Source of the DNA: Dickeya undicola
GTDB lineage: Bacteria > Pseudomonadota > Gammaproteobacteria > Enterobacterales > Enterobacteriaceae
Reading direction: 5' to 3'
Length of the DNA stretch: 64,000 bases
Assembly: GCF_000784735.1 (NCBI RefSeq)
Contig: NZ_JSYG01000004.1
Span: 186,001-250,000 of the forward strand
Below are positions 1 to 11,086 of the stretch, piece by piece. Below the pieces are notes generated by a model. It was not told the origin of the DNA, ran no database searches, and worked only from the letters and a program-made list of their open reading frames with translations. The number at the start of each line of letters is the position of its first letter. Within the stretch, counting starts at the first letter, position 1. The position numbers and the translations under genes are program-made.

Positions 1-326
<326 letters not shown>

Positions 327-339
327 TCACCCGGAGCTG

Positions 340-1392
340 CTATATACGTAATGCCTGTCCGGCAGAAACTTGTGCCAGCATCCGCTGACTCACCTGGTGC
401 AAATCCACCACCTCATCGACACCACCGAGTGCAATAGCCTCTCGCGGCATACCGAATACCACACAACTGGCTTCATTTTGCGCGATTGTATAAGCTCCCG
501 CTTTATGAAGTTCCAGCATTCCCGCGGCCCCATCATTTCCCATGCCAGTTAGGATTACTCCTACCGCATTTCGTCCGGCGTACTGTGCAACAGAGTGGAA
601 CAGTACGTCAACAGAAGGACGATGACGATTAACCGGCGGACCATCATGCAATTTAACCTGATAGTTTGCACCGCTACGCGCCAACTCAAGATGACGAGCA
701 CCAGGCGCAATATATGCGTGTCCAGGTAGGACACGTTCACCATCTTCAGCCTCTTTTACTGTAATCTGACACAGTTTATTCAGCCGTTCAGCGAAGGACT
801 TGGTAAATCCCGGTGGCATATGCTGAGTAATCAGCAGCGCCGGGCTGGTCGGCGGTAACGGCTGTAAAACATGTCTGATCGCCTCGGTGCCGCCGGTTGA
901 GGCACCAATTGCGATCAGTTTTTCACTACTGAGCAACGGTGTACTGGGGATCAACACCGTGGGTGCAGGTGCCGCGTTGCGCTGAGGCAAACGCGCCTTG
1001 GCCGCCATACGGATTTTTTCCGCGATCAACTCGCTGTATGCCAACATCCCTTCGCGAATACCTAACTGAGGCTTGGTAACAAAATCGATCGCCCCGAGTT
1101 CAAGCGCCCGCAACGTAATTTCTGAACCTTTTCCCGTCAGCGAAGACACCATCACAACTGGCATCGGGCGAAGTCGCATTAACTTTTCAAGAAAATCAAG
1201 ACCGTCCATCCGAGGCATTTCCACATCGAGCGTCAACACCTGAGGATTAAACTTCTTGATTAAATCGCGAGCCACTAAAGGATCAGGTGCAGTGGCAACC
1301 ACCTCCATATCGGGATGACTATTAATGATTTCGGTCATGATCTGACGCATTAGCGCCGAATCATCAACACATAATACTTTTATTTTGCTCAT
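340..1392 (-). CDS. cheB: Chemotaxis protein-glutamate methylesterase/deamidase CheB
   Basis: CheB removes methyl groups from receptor glutamates and deamidates receptor glutamines, which resets receptor sensitivity; CheA activates it by phosphorylation. Residues 1-120 form a receiver domain with D10/D11 and phosphorylation site D56 ([11 protein letters not shown]). After a linker at about 130-155 comes the methylesterase domain, with S165 in GASTGG, H191 in QHMP and D287 in TGMGNDG as the catalytic triad. At 350 residues the length is normal for the family. Its ATG overlaps the last base of the cheR stop (TAATG), so the two are probably translationally coupled. Nothing looks damaged. Confidence 0.96.
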   Translation of the reverse strand: MSKIKVLCVDDSALMRQIMTEIINSHPDMEVVATAPDPLVARDLIKKFNPQVLTLDVEMPRMDGLDFLEKLMRLRPMPVVMVSSLTGKGSEITLRALELGAIDFVTKPQLGIREGMLAYSELIAEKIRMAAKARLPQRNAAPAPTVLIPSTPLLSSEKLIAIGASTGGTEAIRHVLQPLPPTSPALLITQHMPPGFTKSFAERLNKLCQITVKEAEDGERVLPGHAYIAPGARHLELARSGANYQVKLHDGPPVNRHRPSVDVLFHSVAQYAGRNAVGVILTGMGNDGAAGMLELHKAGAYTIAQNEASCVVFGMPREAIALGGVDEVVDLHQVSQRMLAQVSAGQALRI

Positions 1393-2264
1393 TATCTTTC
1401 CTTAGCCAGCCCATAAACAGTCTGTCCGCGCAAGTAAAATTCCTTGCTGATCTGACTGAAGTTCTCTGAATGCCCGGCAAACAATAATCCGCCCGGTTTA
1501 AGCAGCGGAACAAAACGACGTAAAATGCGCTCTTGAGTCTCTTTATCAAAATAAATCATCACGTTACGACAAAATATCGCATCAAAAGGCGCTGGCAGTG
1601 ACCACTCGGGAGCCAACAGATTCACTTGCTGAAAATGTATCATGTTCGCCAGGTCTGGCCGAACACGGACCAATCCACTGTGTGGCCCGGTTCCCCGCAA
1701 AAAGAAACGCTGCATCTGTTGTGGAGAAAGCGAACGCAAATCTTCCTGCCGGTAAATACCAGCAGACGCTTTCTCTAAAACCTGTGTATCAATATCGCTG
1801 GCGACGATCTGACAGTTGCTGGCACGATCACCATAGACTTCAGCCAGGGTCATCGCCAATGAATAAGGCTCCTCTCCCGTCGATGCAGCAGTACACCAAA
1901 TACTGTACCCACCAGGCCGTTTACGGGCGTGATCTGCAAGAATAGGGAAATGGTGCGCCTCACGAAAAAACGCTGTCAGATTGGTTGTTAACGCATTAAT
2001 AAATGCCTGCCATTCGGCACTGTTCGGATCTGATTCCAGCAAAGCAAGGTACTGACCAAAATCGTTGATTCCCAGTAAACGCAGCCGTCTGACCAGACGG
2101 TTATAGACCATCTCACGTTTATGGTCAGCCAGCACAATACCGGCGCGCTGATAGATAAGCTGGCTGATTCTCCGGAAATGAACATCAGACAGCGGCAACC
2201 GTTCAACCATCTGACTCAAAATAGATGTGGAACCTGAACGATTTGGCGATGGTGTATTTTTCAT
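1392..2264 (-). CDS. cheR: Chemotaxis protein methyltransferase CheR
   Basis: CheR uses S-adenosylmethionine to methylate specific glutamates of chemoreceptors, the opposite reaction to CheB. The protein has 290 residues. An N-terminal helical domain (about 20-90) is followed by the methyltransferase fold with the glycine-poor SAM motif [13 protein letters not shown] and the conserved [10 protein letters not shown] near residue 230. In enterobacteria CheR docks on a C-terminal NWETF pentapeptide of high-abundance receptors; two receptors in this window end exactly so. The gene overlaps cheB by one base. Upstream lies a 711-base gap that separates it from the receptor gene, so it may have its own promoter. 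Confidence 0.96.
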   Translation of the reverse strand: MKNTPSPNRSGSTSILSQMVERLPLSDVHFRRISQLIYQRAGIVLADHKREMVYNRLVRRLRLLGINDFGQYLALLESDPNSAEWQAFINALTTNLTAFFREAHHFPILADHARKRPGGYSIWCTAASTGEEPYSLAMTLAEVYGDRASNCQIVASDIDTQVLEKASAGIYRQEDLRSLSPQQMQRFFLRGTGPHSGLVRVRPDLANMIHFQQVNLLAPEWSLPAPFDAIFCRNVMIYFDKETQERILRRFVPLLKPGGLLFAGHSENFSQISKEFYLRGQTVYGLAKER

Positions 2265-2415
2265 ATCTGACCGCCCGAAAATGGATAGATGATTTTATTG
2301 TTTTCCAATCAGACTTCCCATTATAGCTATTACAGGTTTCATGCTTTAATCTCCGGCGTCTTCTCATGCGATGAACCGGGCACTACCCAGAGTACCAGCG
2401 GGAGGAATGCTTTTA

Positions 2416-2535
2416 TCAGCCCTTCTCCGACGGATTAATAGCGATAATCATGCGATGGTTTGCATTGATGCCTTTGCGATACTGTTCATCGTAAAGATTA
2501 CGCATCGAAAATAGTGCAACCTTTATCGTCACCAT
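2416..2535 (-). CDS. Possible 39-residue small protein
   Basis: An ATG at 2533-2535 is preceded by AGGAG three bases upstream, and the frame runs 39 codons to a TGA. The predicted peptide begins MVTIKVALFSMRNLYDEQY and has a mixed, soluble composition without a signal peptide or membrane helix. I do not recognise it. It could be a real small gene between the receptor gene and cheR, a fragment of a lost gene, or chance. The only positive evidence is the ribosome binding site. Confidence 0.25.
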   Translation of the reverse strand: MVTIKVALFSMRNLYDEQYRKGINANHRMIIAINPSEKG

Positions 2536-2940
2536 ACGCTCCTGAGCACTGCCGACCCACACACATCTCACTAACCGTTACGCTCAGAATGCCGTTAAAA
2601 TGTACCTATACAACAGGCATTACTTATATCAATCGGCCGCATTAAACCTTTCTTTAACTAAAGAAGCGTCATAACGGTAACAAAAATTAAAACTGCAACC
2701 CTCGTCTCAAAACCACAGCAGTATCAGTACCGCCTGCATAACATTAAGGCACAGAATCCCTTAAAAATATCTTAAGTAAACATCATCCAATATAGCGTCT
2801 CCCGGCCATTTTTGGGTTCTGTGATACAGTTTTCATCAGTGATAAAAAAGAAAGCCGAAAAAACAACCAAATGAAAATTTATACTCAGCATTACTATTAC
2901 TGCTCAGGATAAATTTCTATCATTAATTGCTCATTTACCA

Positions 2941-2964
2941 GATGGGCCGATAACTCAGCCCATC
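2941..2964 (-). terminator. Weak hairpin after the Tsr-like receptor gene
   Basis: GATGGGC and GCCCATC can form a 7-bp stem with a 10-base loop, 11 bases beyond the receptor stop codon. There is no real T-tract after it on the minus strand, so termination here is uncertain. Confidence 0.35.
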
Positions 2965-2975
2965 CAGCGCCTCAA

Positions 2976-4679
2976 TTAAAAAGTTTCCCAGTTATCGGTG
3001 GTTTTACTGGCTCGGGCTTTTTTCTCTTTCTCTGCAGAAGCAGGTGTCGCCAGGAGAGCCGGTTTGGAAGCCGGGCTCCGCTGAGTAATCGTCGCGGGGC
3101 GTCCCGTCGCCATCGAATCGTCGGACAACCGGAATACAGCTACCGCCTGATTCAGTACCCGAACCTGCTCTTCCAGCGCATTAGCAGCAGAAGCCGACTC
3201 TTCCACCAGCGAGGCGTTCTGCTGGGTAACACGGTCCATTTCGGTCACAGCCAGACCGACCTGATCGATACCGCGGCTTTGCTCTTCGGACGCAGAAGCG
3301 ATTTCGCCCATGATGTCGGTCACACGTGTCACAGCACCCACGATCTCGCCCATGGTTTCTCCTGCACTTTCAACCAGTGCAGAACCTTCCCCAACCCTGT
3401 TTACCGAATCCTCAATCAGCGATTTGATCTCTTTTGCTGCCTGAGCACTGCGTTGGGCCAGATTACGAACCTCTCCTGCCACCACAGCAAAACCTCTACC
3501 CTGCTCTCCAGCTCTGGCAGCTTCGACAGCCGCATTCAGCGCCAGGATATTGGTCTGAAACGCGATACCGTCGATTACGCTAGTGATATCGGCAATTTTC
3601 TGCGAACTGCCAGCAATGTTATGCATGGTTTTCACCACGTTATCGACAACCTTGCCGCCTTTCTGTGCGGTTTCAGAGGCACTCAATGCCAGTTGGCTTG
3701 CCTGCCGCGCATTCTCAGCGTTCTGCTTCACGGTGGATGTTAACTGCTCCATACTGGCTGCGGTTTCTTCCAGTGCCGCAGCCTGCTGCTCGGTTCGTGA
3801 TGACAGATCACTGTTACCTGCACTGATTTCTGCTGCACCGGTATAAATGGCTTCCGCCCCCTGCCGAACCGCGCTGACCGTCGTGAAGAACTCTGTCTGC
3901 ATATGGCGCAGGCTATCGGCCAGACTCCCCATTTCATTCGTGCCATGGACATCAATCCGGGTAGTCAGGTCGCCTTTCGCCATATGCCGGATATGTTCAA
4001 TAAGATTAGTTAATGGCTGAATAAGCGAACGGTTGATACCCAGCCAAACGAGCAGTGCCATCGCGACAACCAGTATCGCTACCGATATCAACAGCCATAA
4101 CGCCGTTGAATATGATGCATTATTTTCTTCTACGGCATTGGCATAAACTTTGTCGTAAGAATCTTTGTAAGAATAATAGGCCTTCTCGAACTTGTCCTGA
4201 AAACTTTGAGTCGGCTGATCAAAAAACTCTTTCAATTTGCCGTTAGAAATAAAAACGATCAGATCACTTAATGCGCTATTCAATGCGGTGTAATTATCTT
4301 TCACCGCCTGGCCCACAACAGGGTCTTGCTGACTGGTATAAGGGATCTTTTCATAGTTAGCGAAGTGAGTATTGGCGATAACAAGCTGCTTCTTCGCCAT
4401 TTCAATCAGCTCTTTGGCTGACACACCGCCAGAGGTCCCACCCGAGACATCCATCGCATAACGGGTTCCTGCGCGGTTCAGCGTATTACGTGTCTGCAAT
4501 AAATAAGACCAGGTAGATTCCAGTTCTGATTTCTGCTGATTAATAATTCGTGTCGTCGTGAAGATATCTCTATCCGACTTCAGTGCATTAAAAAACAGCC
4601 CACCAGAAATGATTTGAAGAGCAATAAATAGTCCAAGAACGGTAATGATCCCGGTAACAACTTTTACACGATTCAGCAT
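2976..4679 (-). CDS. tsr: Methyl-accepting chemotaxis protein, Tsr-like serine receptor
   Basis: This inner-membrane receptor signals through CheW to CheA. The ATG at 4679 (MLNRVKVV) is chosen because AAGG lies six bases upstream and E. coli Tsr starts at the same place; the frame is open further upstream from a TTG. The 567 residues contain a first membrane helix (about 7-30), a periplasmic four-helix ligand domain, a second helix (about 190-212), HAMP, and the signalling hairpin with the invariant tip ([21 protein letters not shown]). Serine-binding features of Tsr are kept: the [11 protein letters not shown] segment and the EFFDQPTQ loop. The protein ends in NWETF, the docking peptide for CheR and CheB. 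It sits between cheW and cheR in place of the tar-tap genes of E. coli. Confidence 0.9.
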   Translation of the reverse strand: MLNRVKVVTGIITVLGLFIALQIISGGLFFNALKSDRDIFTTTRIINQQKSELESTWSYLLQTRNTLNRAGTRYAMDVSGGTSGGVSAKELIEMAKKQLVIANTHFANYEKIPYTSQQDPVVGQAVKDNYTALNSALSDLIVFISNGKLKEFFDQPTQSFQDKFEKAYYSYKDSYDKVYANAVEENNASYSTALWLLISVAILVVAMALLVWLGINRSLIQPLTNLIEHIRHMAKGDLTTRIDVHGTNEMGSLADSLRHMQTEFFTTVSAVRQGAEAIYTGAAEISAGNSDLSSRTEQQAAALEETAASMEQLTSTVKQNAENARQASQLALSASETAQKGGKVVDNVVKTMHNIAGSSQKIADITSVIDGIAFQTNILALNAAVEAARAGEQGRGFAVVAGEVRNLAQRSAQAAKEIKSLIEDSVNRVGEGSALVESAGETMGEIVGAVTRVTDIMGEIASASEEQSRGIDQVGLAVTEMDRVTQQNASLVEESASAANALEEQVRVLNQAVAVFRLSDDSMATGRPATITQRSPASKPALLATPASAEKEKKARASKTTDNWETF

Positions 4680-4763
4680 ATTAAGCCTTAATAACAACAA
4701 TCACTGATGCTTGTGCATCTCTATAACTTTTTAAATGCCAGAAAATGAGGGTATCAAATGACA

Positions 4764-4783
4764 TGGGCCACCGAAGTGGCCCA
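4764..4783 (-). terminator. Intercistronic hairpin with a UUCG tetraloop between cheW and the receptor gene
   Basis: TGGGCCAC and GTGGCCCA form a perfect 8-bp stem. Read on the minus strand the loop is TTCG closed by C and G, the unusually stable cUUCGg tetraloop. It starts 15 bases after the cheW stop. No T-tract follows, so it may be an attenuator or an mRNA-stabilising element rather than a full terminator. Confidence 0.6.
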
Positions 4784-4797
4784 GTATGGCTGGTTTA

Positions 4798-5295
4798 TTA
4801 AACCTTCATGACACTATCAACCAGCGCCATTTCCTCGCTGCTGAGTAGTTTCTCAATATCAACCAAAATCAGCATACGTTCGCCCAGAGAACCCAGCCCG
4901 GTGAGGTATTCCGTCGATAAGGTCACCGCGAATTCCGGAGCCGGACGAATTTGGTCAGCGGTCAGTGATAACACATCCGACACACCATCAACCACAATAC
5001 CTACTACACGCTGTCCCAGATTCAAAACAATGACGACCGTATTGTCGTCGTAGTCGACTTCCTGCTGCATGAATTTGATGCGTAAATCGACAATCGGAAC
5101 GATAACACCACGAAGGTTGGTCACACCTTTAATAAAGCTCGGCGTGTTAGCAATACGCGTGACCTGATCGTAACCACGAATCTCTTGAACCTTCAAAATG
5201 TCCACGCCGTACTCTTCGTCACCCAGCGTGAAAATCAAAAATTCCTGACCTACTGTCTCGCCTGCTAATTTTGTGACATTTGCAAGTCCAGTCAT
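4798..5295 (-). CDS. cheW: Chemotaxis coupling protein CheW
   Basis: CheW is the cytoplasmic adaptor that links receptor tips to the kinase CheA. The 165-residue protein is a single CheW-like domain, with conserved stretches [22 protein letters not shown] and [23 protein letters not shown] near residues 16 and 50. An in-frame GTG three codons upstream lies inside the ribosome binding site (AAAGGTG), so the ATG at 5295 is the likely start, as in E. coli. It follows cheA by 35 bases and precedes the Tsr-like receptor by 118 bases. Length and sequence are typical. Confidence 0.96.
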   Translation of the reverse strand: MTGLANVTKLAGETVGQEFLIFTLGDEEYGVDILKVQEIRGYDQVTRIANTPSFIKGVTNLRGVIVPIVDLRIKFMQQEVDYDDNTVVIVLNLGQRVVGIVVDGVSDVLSLTADQIRPAPEFAVTLSTEYLTGLGSLGERMLILVDIEKLLSSEEMALVDSVMKV

Positions 5296-5330
5296 GTTTT
5301 TCACCTTTAATCTATAGCTGTAATATGCTG

Positions 5331-7373
5331 TTAAGCTGCGGTTTCAACCACACGCTTTTCCCGATAAAGCGCTTGCAACGCAGAAACATCCACAATCAGC
5401 GCTACGCTACCATCACCCAAAATAGTTGCGGCTGAAACGCCTGGCACCTTGCGATAATTGCTTTCCAGGTTTTTCACAACGACCTGATGCTGACCAATCA
5501 ACTGGTCAACCAGCAAGGCATAGCGACGGCCGGCACTCTGCAGGATCACCACAATCCCCTGAGTGGCATCCGTTTTTGCTCCGGCAACCTCGAATACCTG
5601 GTACAGCTCAACCAGTGGCAGATATTCGCCACGAACCTGCAGTACACGCTCCCCTCCGGCCAAAGGATACAAATCCTCGGACTGCGGCTGCAAAGATTCC
5701 ATAACCGCGTTAAGCGGCAGGATAAAGACTTCATTATTAACCTTGACTGACATCCCATCCAGGATGGCCAGTGTCAACGGTAGAAGAATACGGATAGTCG
5801 TTCCCTTTCCTTTCACGAAATGAATTTCAACATGCCCACCCATCTCCTGAATGTTCCGTTTCACCACATCCATGCCGACACCGCGCCCTGACACATCGGT
5901 CACTTTTTCAGCCGTGGAAAAACCGGGAGCAAAAATCAGCATACCGACTTCTTCGTCAGTCATACTATCGCTCACCGCCATTCCCTGTGACAGGGCTTTG
6001 GCCAGGATACGCTCACGGTTTAGACCCGCACCGTCGTCGATCACCTCGATGCAGATGTTGCCACCCTGGTGTTCCGCAGACAGTGTCAAATTCCCTACAG
6101 CCGATTTACCGGCTTCGAGACGCTTTTCCGGTGACTCAATACCATGGTCGAGACTGTTACGCACAAGGTGAGTCAGAGGGTCGATGATGCGCTCAATCAG
6201 GCTCTTATCCAGTTCTGTTGAACTTCCCAACTGAGTCAGTTCAACTTCTTTACCCAGCTTGGCAGCCAAGTCGCGAACCAGACGTGGAAAACGGCTAAAG
6301 ACATATTCCATCGGCATCATACGGATGGACATTACGGACTCTTGCAGGTCACGCGCATTTCTTTCCAACTGCCCCATACTATTAAGCAGGTCACCATGTG
6401 CGACCGGGTCCAACGCACTGGAACGCTGAGCCAGCATGGACTGAGTAATCACCAGTTCACCGACCAGGTTAATGAGCTGGTCAACTTTTTCTACCGCCAC
6501 ACGAATGCTGGTATCACCAGTTTTTTGTCTGCCCTTGGCTGCGTCATTGCCGCCTGCAGGCTTAGCTGCCGGCGCTGCCGCTACTGGTGCAACCGACTGA
6601 ACGGGTGCAGTAGGCTCTGGTTCTGCCGGCTCGGCCACCTCAGCCACTGACGGAGCAGCATCAGCAGGCATCGCCTCAGCAGCCGCTTTGAAGCTGATTT
6701 GGTCTGGTTCCAACACAAAACACAGTACCGCACTAATATCGTCTTCACTAGCTGACGTATCCAGCGTTAACTCGACACTGTTGCTAGTCTGCGCCGTATC
6801 TTTCACCGTACCAAGATTACCCAGTTCTTCAAGCAACTGAGGGATATCTGACTCTTTAAGATTAGTAAGGGCAATACGCAATCCCGAATGACCGCCGACG
6901 GAAGTCGGTGCAGGGGACGCGGAAACCGGTTGTACAGCCTCGACTACCTTGGCAGAGGCGGCTCCGGCAGCACCCTCATCTTTGGACTCCAGAGCAAGCT
7001 GGCGCAAAGCCTGACAGATATACTCAAAGCTTTCAGCGTTGGGCTCTTGTGTGGTTTTGTAAGCATCCAACTGATCCTGCATGATATCTTTGGTTTCCAA
7101 AAACAGGTTGATAATATCAGTGCTCAATCGCATTTCACCGCGTCTGGCACCATCCAACAGGTTTTCTAGTATATGAGTGGTTTCCTGTAATACCGTGAAA
7201 CCGAATGTTCCCGCGCCCCCTTTAATCGAGTGAGCAGCGCGAAAGATGGCATTCATTTGTTCCGTATCAGGCGCTAACGGATCAAGTTGCAATAAATGCT
7301 GCTCCATGTCCGCCAACAATTCATCTGCTTCATCAAAAAATGTTTGATAAAAAGCACTCATGTCCATGCTCAC
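5331..7373 (-). CDS. cheA: Chemotaxis histidine kinase CheA
   Basis: CheA autophosphorylates under receptor control and passes the phosphate to CheY and CheB. The 680 residues show an Hpt domain with phospho-accepting H48 (AAHSIKGG), a P2 region, an Ala/Pro-rich linker (about 225-270), a dimerisation domain, the ATPase with N box (RNSLDHGIE), G1 (DDGAGL) and G2 (GRGVGMDVV), and a CheW-like C-terminal domain. I choose the GTG at 7373, as E. coli cheA also begins at GTG, and because AGAGGTGA lies five bases before it, inside the end of motB. A GTG three codons earlier would overlap that site. The spacing to motB is five bases, so translation is probably coupled. Confidence 0.95.
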   Translation of the reverse strand: MSMDMSAFYQTFFDEADELLADMEQHLLQLDPLAPDTEQMNAIFRAAHSIKGGAGTFGFTVLQETTHILENLLDGARRGEMRLSTDIINLFLETKDIMQDQLDAYKTTQEPNAESFEYICQALRQLALESKDEGAAGAASAKVVEAVQPVSASPAPTSVGGHSGLRIALTNLKESDIPQLLEELGNLGTVKDTAQTSNSVELTLDTSASEDDISAVLCFVLEPDQISFKAAAEAMPADAAPSVAEVAEPAEPEPTAPVQSVAPVAAAPAAKPAGGNDAAKGRQKTGDTSIRVAVEKVDQLINLVGELVITQSMLAQRSSALDPVAHGDLLNSMGQLERNARDLQESVMSIRMMPMEYVFSRFPRLVRDLAAKLGKEVELTQLGSSTELDKSLIERIIDPLTHLVRNSLDHGIESPEKRLEAGKSAVGNLTLSAEHQGGNICIEVIDDGAGLNRERILAKALSQGMAVSDSMTDEEVGMLIFAPGFSTAEKVTDVSGRGVGMDVVKRNIQEMGGHVEIHFVKGKGTTIRILLPLTLAILDGMSVKVNNEVFILPLNAVMESLQPQSEDLYPLAGGERVLQVRGEYLPLVELYQVFEVAGAKTDATQGIVVILQSAGRRYALLVDQLIGQHQVVVKNLESNYRKVPGVSAATILGDGSVALIVDVSALQALYREKRVVETAA

Positions 7374-7378
7374 GTGGG

Positions 7379-8515
7379 TCACCTCTGCTGTGAATCGCGG
7401 CTTGTTGAAGAAGGTGTCGCCTGGCTATCAGGTGCTGCTGGCAAGGCTGTAGTAGGCTGCCGACGTCCTGTCGTCGACGCGCCATTCGCTCCGGATGTCG
7501 GCACCGTCGTTGCCGGTGCCTGAGCAGGCGCAGGAGCCACAGTTGAGCCAGATGCAGGCGTCCCATTATTTTCGGGTTGTGGTGTAACCGTACTGCTACC
7601 GTTGTCCGCAGGCGCGGCAGCAGGCTTGGTCTTATCCATCCCCATGTTCTGTAAATTCTCTATTTTATCAATGTTTACTGCACTGCTTTCAGCATTTTCA
7701 CGCTCGATGTTTTCCTGCGCCTGCTTATTCAGGACAACCAGACTGATTCGCCGGTTGATGGCATCACTGCCCCCTTTAGCCTGCTTTAAATTCATCGTGT
7801 CAGCCATGCCAACTACGCGTAAAACCTTACCCTCAGCCAATCCACCGATAATCAGTTCGCGCCGGGAAGCATTAGCACGGTCGGCCGACAATTCCCAGTT
7901 GCTATAACCGCGCTCACCCATTGCATACTGTGCATCATCAGTATGGCCCGATAAACTGATTTTATTGGGAATATCATTCAAAATAGGCGCGATGGCTCGC
8001 AAAATATCGCTCATGTACGGCTCAACCTGGGCACTACCAGTTTTAAACATTGGACGATTGTTGCTGTCAATAATCTGAATACGTAGGCCTTCATCCACCA
8101 TTTCAATCAGCAGGTGCGGGCGTAGTGCTTTAAGGCGGGGATCAGCCTCAATCAACTGATCGAGCCGCTCCCGCAGTTTATTCAGTTTAATTTCCTCAAG
8201 ACGGCCATCCATCGTGTCAATTTGCCGTTTCACATCACCCTCTTGCTGAGTCGGGTCCGAACCACCGCCAGGAATAGGGTTGGAGGCATCACTCATCTTT
8301 GGACCAGACGTGATAGCAATCTTTAATGGTGTACGAAAGTATTCAGCAATCTGGGCCAACTGGGAGGGTGAGGAAATAGCAATCAGCCACATGACCAGGA
8401 AGAGAGCCATCATAGCGGTCATGAAGTCGGCATAAGCAATCTTCCATGAACCACCATGATGAGCGGCATGTCCCGATTTACGTTTTTTGCGAATTATGGG
8501 GTGCTGGTGTTTCAT
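7379..8515 (-). CDS. motB: Flagellar motor stator protein MotB
   Basis: MotB forms the proton-conducting stator with MotA and anchors it to peptidoglycan. The single membrane helix (about 26-47, [21 protein letters not shown]) carries the proton-binding Asp, D30. The OmpA-like peptidoglycan-binding domain lies at about 140-270 ([10 protein letters not shown]...NWELSADRA). At 378 residues it is about 70 longer than E. coli MotB; the extra length is a Pro/Ala/Ser/Thr-rich tail from about residue 290 that looks disordered. The gene overlaps motA by four bases (ATGA). The core domains are intact, so function should be normal. Confidence 0.95.
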   Translation of the reverse strand: MKHQHPIIRKKRKSGHAAHHGGSWKIAYADFMTAMMALFLVMWLIAISSPSQLAQIAEYFRTPLKIAITSGPKMSDASNPIPGGGSDPTQQEGDVKRQIDTMDGRLEEIKLNKLRERLDQLIEADPRLKALRPHLLIEMVDEGLRIQIIDSNNRPMFKTGSAQVEPYMSDILRAIAPILNDIPNKISLSGHTDDAQYAMGERGYSNWELSADRANASRRELIIGGLAEGKVLRVVGMADTMNLKQAKGGSDAINRRISLVVLNKQAQENIERENAESSAVNIDKIENLQNMGMDKTKPAAAPADNGSSTVTPQPENNGTPASGSTVAPAPAQAPATTVPTSGANGASTTGRRQPTTALPAAPDSQATPSSTSRDSQQR

Positions 8516-9399
8516 GAGTCATTTTCCGATGCCTGCTGCGCCGGTGCCTTCACATTACGAATATGCTCTTCCATTTCAGTAAATGAAGGACGCACTGTTG
8601 AGTAAAGCGTTTTACGACCGAATTCAACAGCAATTTGCGGCGCATAACCATTCAGGCTGGATAACAGTGTAACCTTGATGCACTGGAGAACCTTGATTTT
8701 CTCTGAATTCTTCTGACGTAACAGCGACGCCAATGGTGATACAAAACCATATGCCAGCAAAATCCCCAGGAACGTCCCCACCATTGCGTGGGCGATCATC
8801 ATTCCCAACTCTGCAGCAGGACGATCAACAAACGCCAGTGAATGCACCACCCCCATGACTGCTGCCACGATACCGAATGCGGGCAACCCATCCCCCATCA
8901 GGTTCAGACTGGTGGCAGGCACTTCAACTTCATGCTCGACAGTTTCGATCTCTTCATCCATCAGCGTTTCAATTTCAAACGCATTCATGTTGCCGCTAAC
9001 CATCAGTCGTAGATAGTCCGTGACAAATTCTACGATATAGTCATCAGAAAGGATGCGGGGATAATTAGAGAAGATCTCACTCTCTTTTGGGTTGTCGATA
9101 TCAAACTCCAGCGAGAGCATCCCCTGTTGACGGGACTTAGCCATCAGCCGAAATAATACCGCCATCAGATCCATATATACGGCTTTGGTGTATTTCGAAC
9201 CTTTCAACAGCGTGGGAAGCGCTTTCAGCGTCGCCTTAATCGCTTTGCCGTTGTTACCAACAATAAACGCACCAGCAGCCGCGCCACCAATAATCAACAG
9301 CTCTGAAGGCTGATACAACGCCCCCAACTCGCCACCCACGATAAGATAACCGCCAAGTATGGAGCCTATAGTGACAAGATAACCCAATATAACCAGCAC
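8512..9399 (-). CDS. motA: Flagellar motor stator protein MotA
   Basis: MotA is the four-helix inner-membrane stator subunit that turns proton flow into torque on FliG. At 295 residues it has the usual length. The GTG start (MLVILGYLV) matches E. coli motA, which also starts with GTG, and AAGGAA lies five bases upstream. Helices are visible near 1-25, 30-50, 170-190 and 200-222. Conserved cytoplasmic loop charges (R and E in the [19 protein letters not shown] region) and the [16 protein letters not shown] segment are present. It is the first gene of the motA-motB-cheA-cheW run, 133 bases after flhC. Confidence 0.95.
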   Translation of the reverse strand: MLVILGYLVTIGSILGGYLIVGGELGALYQPSELLIIGGAAAGAFIVGNNGKAIKATLKALPTLLKGSKYTKAVYMDLMAVLFRLMAKSRQQGMLSLEFDIDNPKESEIFSNYPRILSDDYIVEFVTDYLRLMVSGNMNAFEIETLMDEEIETVEHEVEVPATSLNLMGDGLPAFGIVAAVMGVVHSLAFVDRPAAELGMMIAHAMVGTFLGILLAYGFVSPLASLLRQKNSEKIKVLQCIKVTLLSSLNGYAPQIAVEFGRKTLYSTVRPSFTEMEEHIRNVKAPAQQASENDS

Positions 9400-9532
9400 A
9401 AGAATTCCTTATAGATAGTAAAAGGGTGGCGGAGAGAGTTATAAATGCAGTCTTACCAACGACTTATTTGGAGGGAATACTGCCATCGGGCAATGAACGC
9501 GCGATGACAGAACCACAAAATCGCCATCAGGC

Positions 9533-10114
9533 TCAGACTGCATGTTTAACCTGTTCGTCCAGCAGTTGAGGTATCATATCGGCAACATTCGGCGAAAGTT
9601 TACGTCTTTTTACTGCTCTGGAGGGTGGCTGGCATAAACTGCAGACAAAACTATTCTTGGGCTGATGCGCATGGGTAATAAACATACCCTTGCAGCAATT
9701 ACAAGCGGACAGTTGCAACATGCCGCTATCCACAAAACGAACCAATGTCCAGGCGCGGGTCAACGCCAACAAAGGCACATCGCTTTGAGGAGCACATTGT
9801 TCGAGGTAAAGACGATAAGCTTTGATTACGGCCTCGACACCGGTGCATTGTCCGTTTTTGAGCAAAAACAGATAGGCATTATAGAACATGGAAGAATGAA
9901 TATTCTGTTCCCATGTCATGAACCAGTCGGTAGAAAACGGCAGCATCCCTTTGGGCGGAGGGCTACCTCGCAATTCTTTATACAGCTTGATCAAACGACC
10001 ACGACTTAATTGTGTCTCGCTTTCCAACATTTGCAGGCGTGCACCCAGTGAAATGAGCTCCATCGCCAGTTGGATATCCTTAGCTTCCTGAACAATACTT
10101 TTCTCCGCCATCAT
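9533..10114 (-). CDS. flhC: Flagellar transcriptional activator FlhC
   Basis: FlhC forms the FlhD4C2 complex that switches on class II flagellar genes. The C-terminal half holds the zinc-binding cysteines (CNCC near residue 139 and CSLC near 158). Two ATG codons stand in tandem (10114 and 10111); comparison with E. coli (MSEKSIVQE) favours the second, giving 192 residues. The first ATG overlaps the last base of the flhD stop (TAATG), so the two genes are coupled. Sequence identity to enterobacterial FlhC is high throughout, with nothing unusual. Confidence 0.95.
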   Translation of the reverse strand: MMAEKSIVQEAKDIQLAMELISLGARLQMLESETQLSRGRLIKLYKELRGSPPPKGMLPFSTDWFMTWEQNIHSSMFYNAYLFLLKNGQCTGVEAVIKAYRLYLEQCAPQSDVPLLALTRAWTLVRFVDSGMLQLSACNCCKGMFITHAHQPKNSFVCSLCQPPSRAVKRRKLSPNVADMIPQLLDEQVKHAV

Positions 10115-10464
10115 TATGCCCTTTTCTTAGGCAAGCCTTCTTCTTTTGAAGACAGCTCTTGTAATAAATGACTCGACAACAAAATACCGGTATGAATCTG
10201 TTGCAGATCATCAACCCGGGATTCTTGTGTTAATAACTTAATCGTATTGTGATCACTGAAGCGGAAATGACATATTAGCTGGTTGGTTTCAGCGAGCTTT
10301 ACCATTTGCGGCAAAGTCAGCTGCATCAATGTCTCAGCCATTTCTTCATTGATACCTAACCGGAACATCGCTGATGCTTTTTCGTCGTTTATTAATCGCT
10401 GAGCCAGTAACAAATAAGACAAATTGATGTCATATATGTGCTTGAGCAATTCAGAGGTACCCAT
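10114..10464 (-). CDS. flhD: Flagellar transcriptional activator FlhD
   Basis: FlhD is the partner of FlhC in the master regulator of flagellar synthesis and, in soft-rot bacteria, also affects exoenzyme genes. The 116-residue protein matches E. coli FlhD over its whole length ([21 protein letters not shown] at the N-terminus, [12 protein letters not shown] near residue 85). It starts at the ATG at 10464. A consensus CRP site lies about 315 bases upstream, the arrangement known from E. coli, where a long leader separates promoter and start codon. Confidence 0.95.
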   Translation of the reverse strand: MGTSELLKHIYDINLSYLLLAQRLINDEKASAMFRLGINEEMAETLMQLTLPQMVKLAETNQLICHFRFSDHNTIKLLTQESRVDDLQQIHTGILLSSHLLQELSSKEEGLPKKRA

Positions 10465-11086
10465 ATTCCCATCCCGACAGACTATGTTTCAAACATAAGT
10501 TAGGTGATAGACTGCTCACCCGCTAAACAATCACTCTCCATAGGTGGCATGAAAACTATCGGTGCCAGACAATTCTACTACTTTATAATCTTCTAATATG
10601 ACGAAAAATACAGCATCAACATTGATGCGTCTGAGGCTCCATCTCTTCATAACTCCAGGCTCATCCTTTCTCTGTATTGCGTCCAACATAGAACGTAGGA
10701 TTAATCCTAATCCTCCGCCACTGTACCGCCTTCGACCTGACTCATACAACGCAGGCATATCAGCATTTTGATAATTATGTGACCTCTATCACAAAAATGA
10801 AAGAGGCAAAACATAATATTTCACTGATTTTTGCCCTGCTGTGAAATTTTCCTGAACACAATATGATCACAACAGGAGAAAAAAACTCCTCACCGTAGAA
10901 TTTCGCCCGACAAGATAAATCCAATCAATTGATTTTAAAAGTAAAAAACTGGCACATCTACTTATCAGATTAAACCCCGCGTCTACAACCACTTTGATTT
11001 ACATTAATATTTTTAATTTTATCACATTAGTTACTATTTCATTAGTGTAATGAATATCCGTATAGCAATACACTGGCGCTATTTTC
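10465..11086. promoter_or_regulatory. flhDC upstream regulatory region
   Basis: This 622-base AT-rich stretch separates flhD from the alcohol dehydrogenase remnant. It contains one perfect CRP-type palindrome (separate entry). In E. coli the flhDC promoter has a leader near 200 bases and integrates CRP, RcsB, OmpR and H-NS; a similar layout would put the start of transcription near 10700. A 75-codon minus-strand frame (10531-10758) lies in this putative leader and has no ribosome binding site. I could not fix the -10 and -35 boxes. Confidence 0.6.
10778..10793. promoter_or_regulatory. CRP binding site upstream of flhD
   Basis: TGTGA-CCTCTA-TCACA is an exact match to the CRP consensus TGTGA-N6-TCACA. 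CRP activates flhDC in E. coli from a site near -72, and the distance to the flhD start here is compatible with that. Confidence 0.8.

Larger units (their letters stand above)
2265..2975. other. 711-base gap between the Tsr-like receptor gene and cheR
   Basis: In E. coli this place is occupied by receptor genes with short spacers. Here it is AT-rich and holds no long frame. I see one 39-codon frame with a good ribosome binding site (listed separately) and a weak hairpin just after the receptor gene. No receptor-like remnant could be read on either strand. The cheR promoter is expected here, but no clear sigma-28 or sigma-70 motif stands out. Confidence 0.6.

Noticed and set aside
10531..10758. 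75-codon minus-strand frame upstream of flhD
   Set aside because: It has no ribosome binding site and lies where the flhDC promoter and leader are expected, right below the CRP site.
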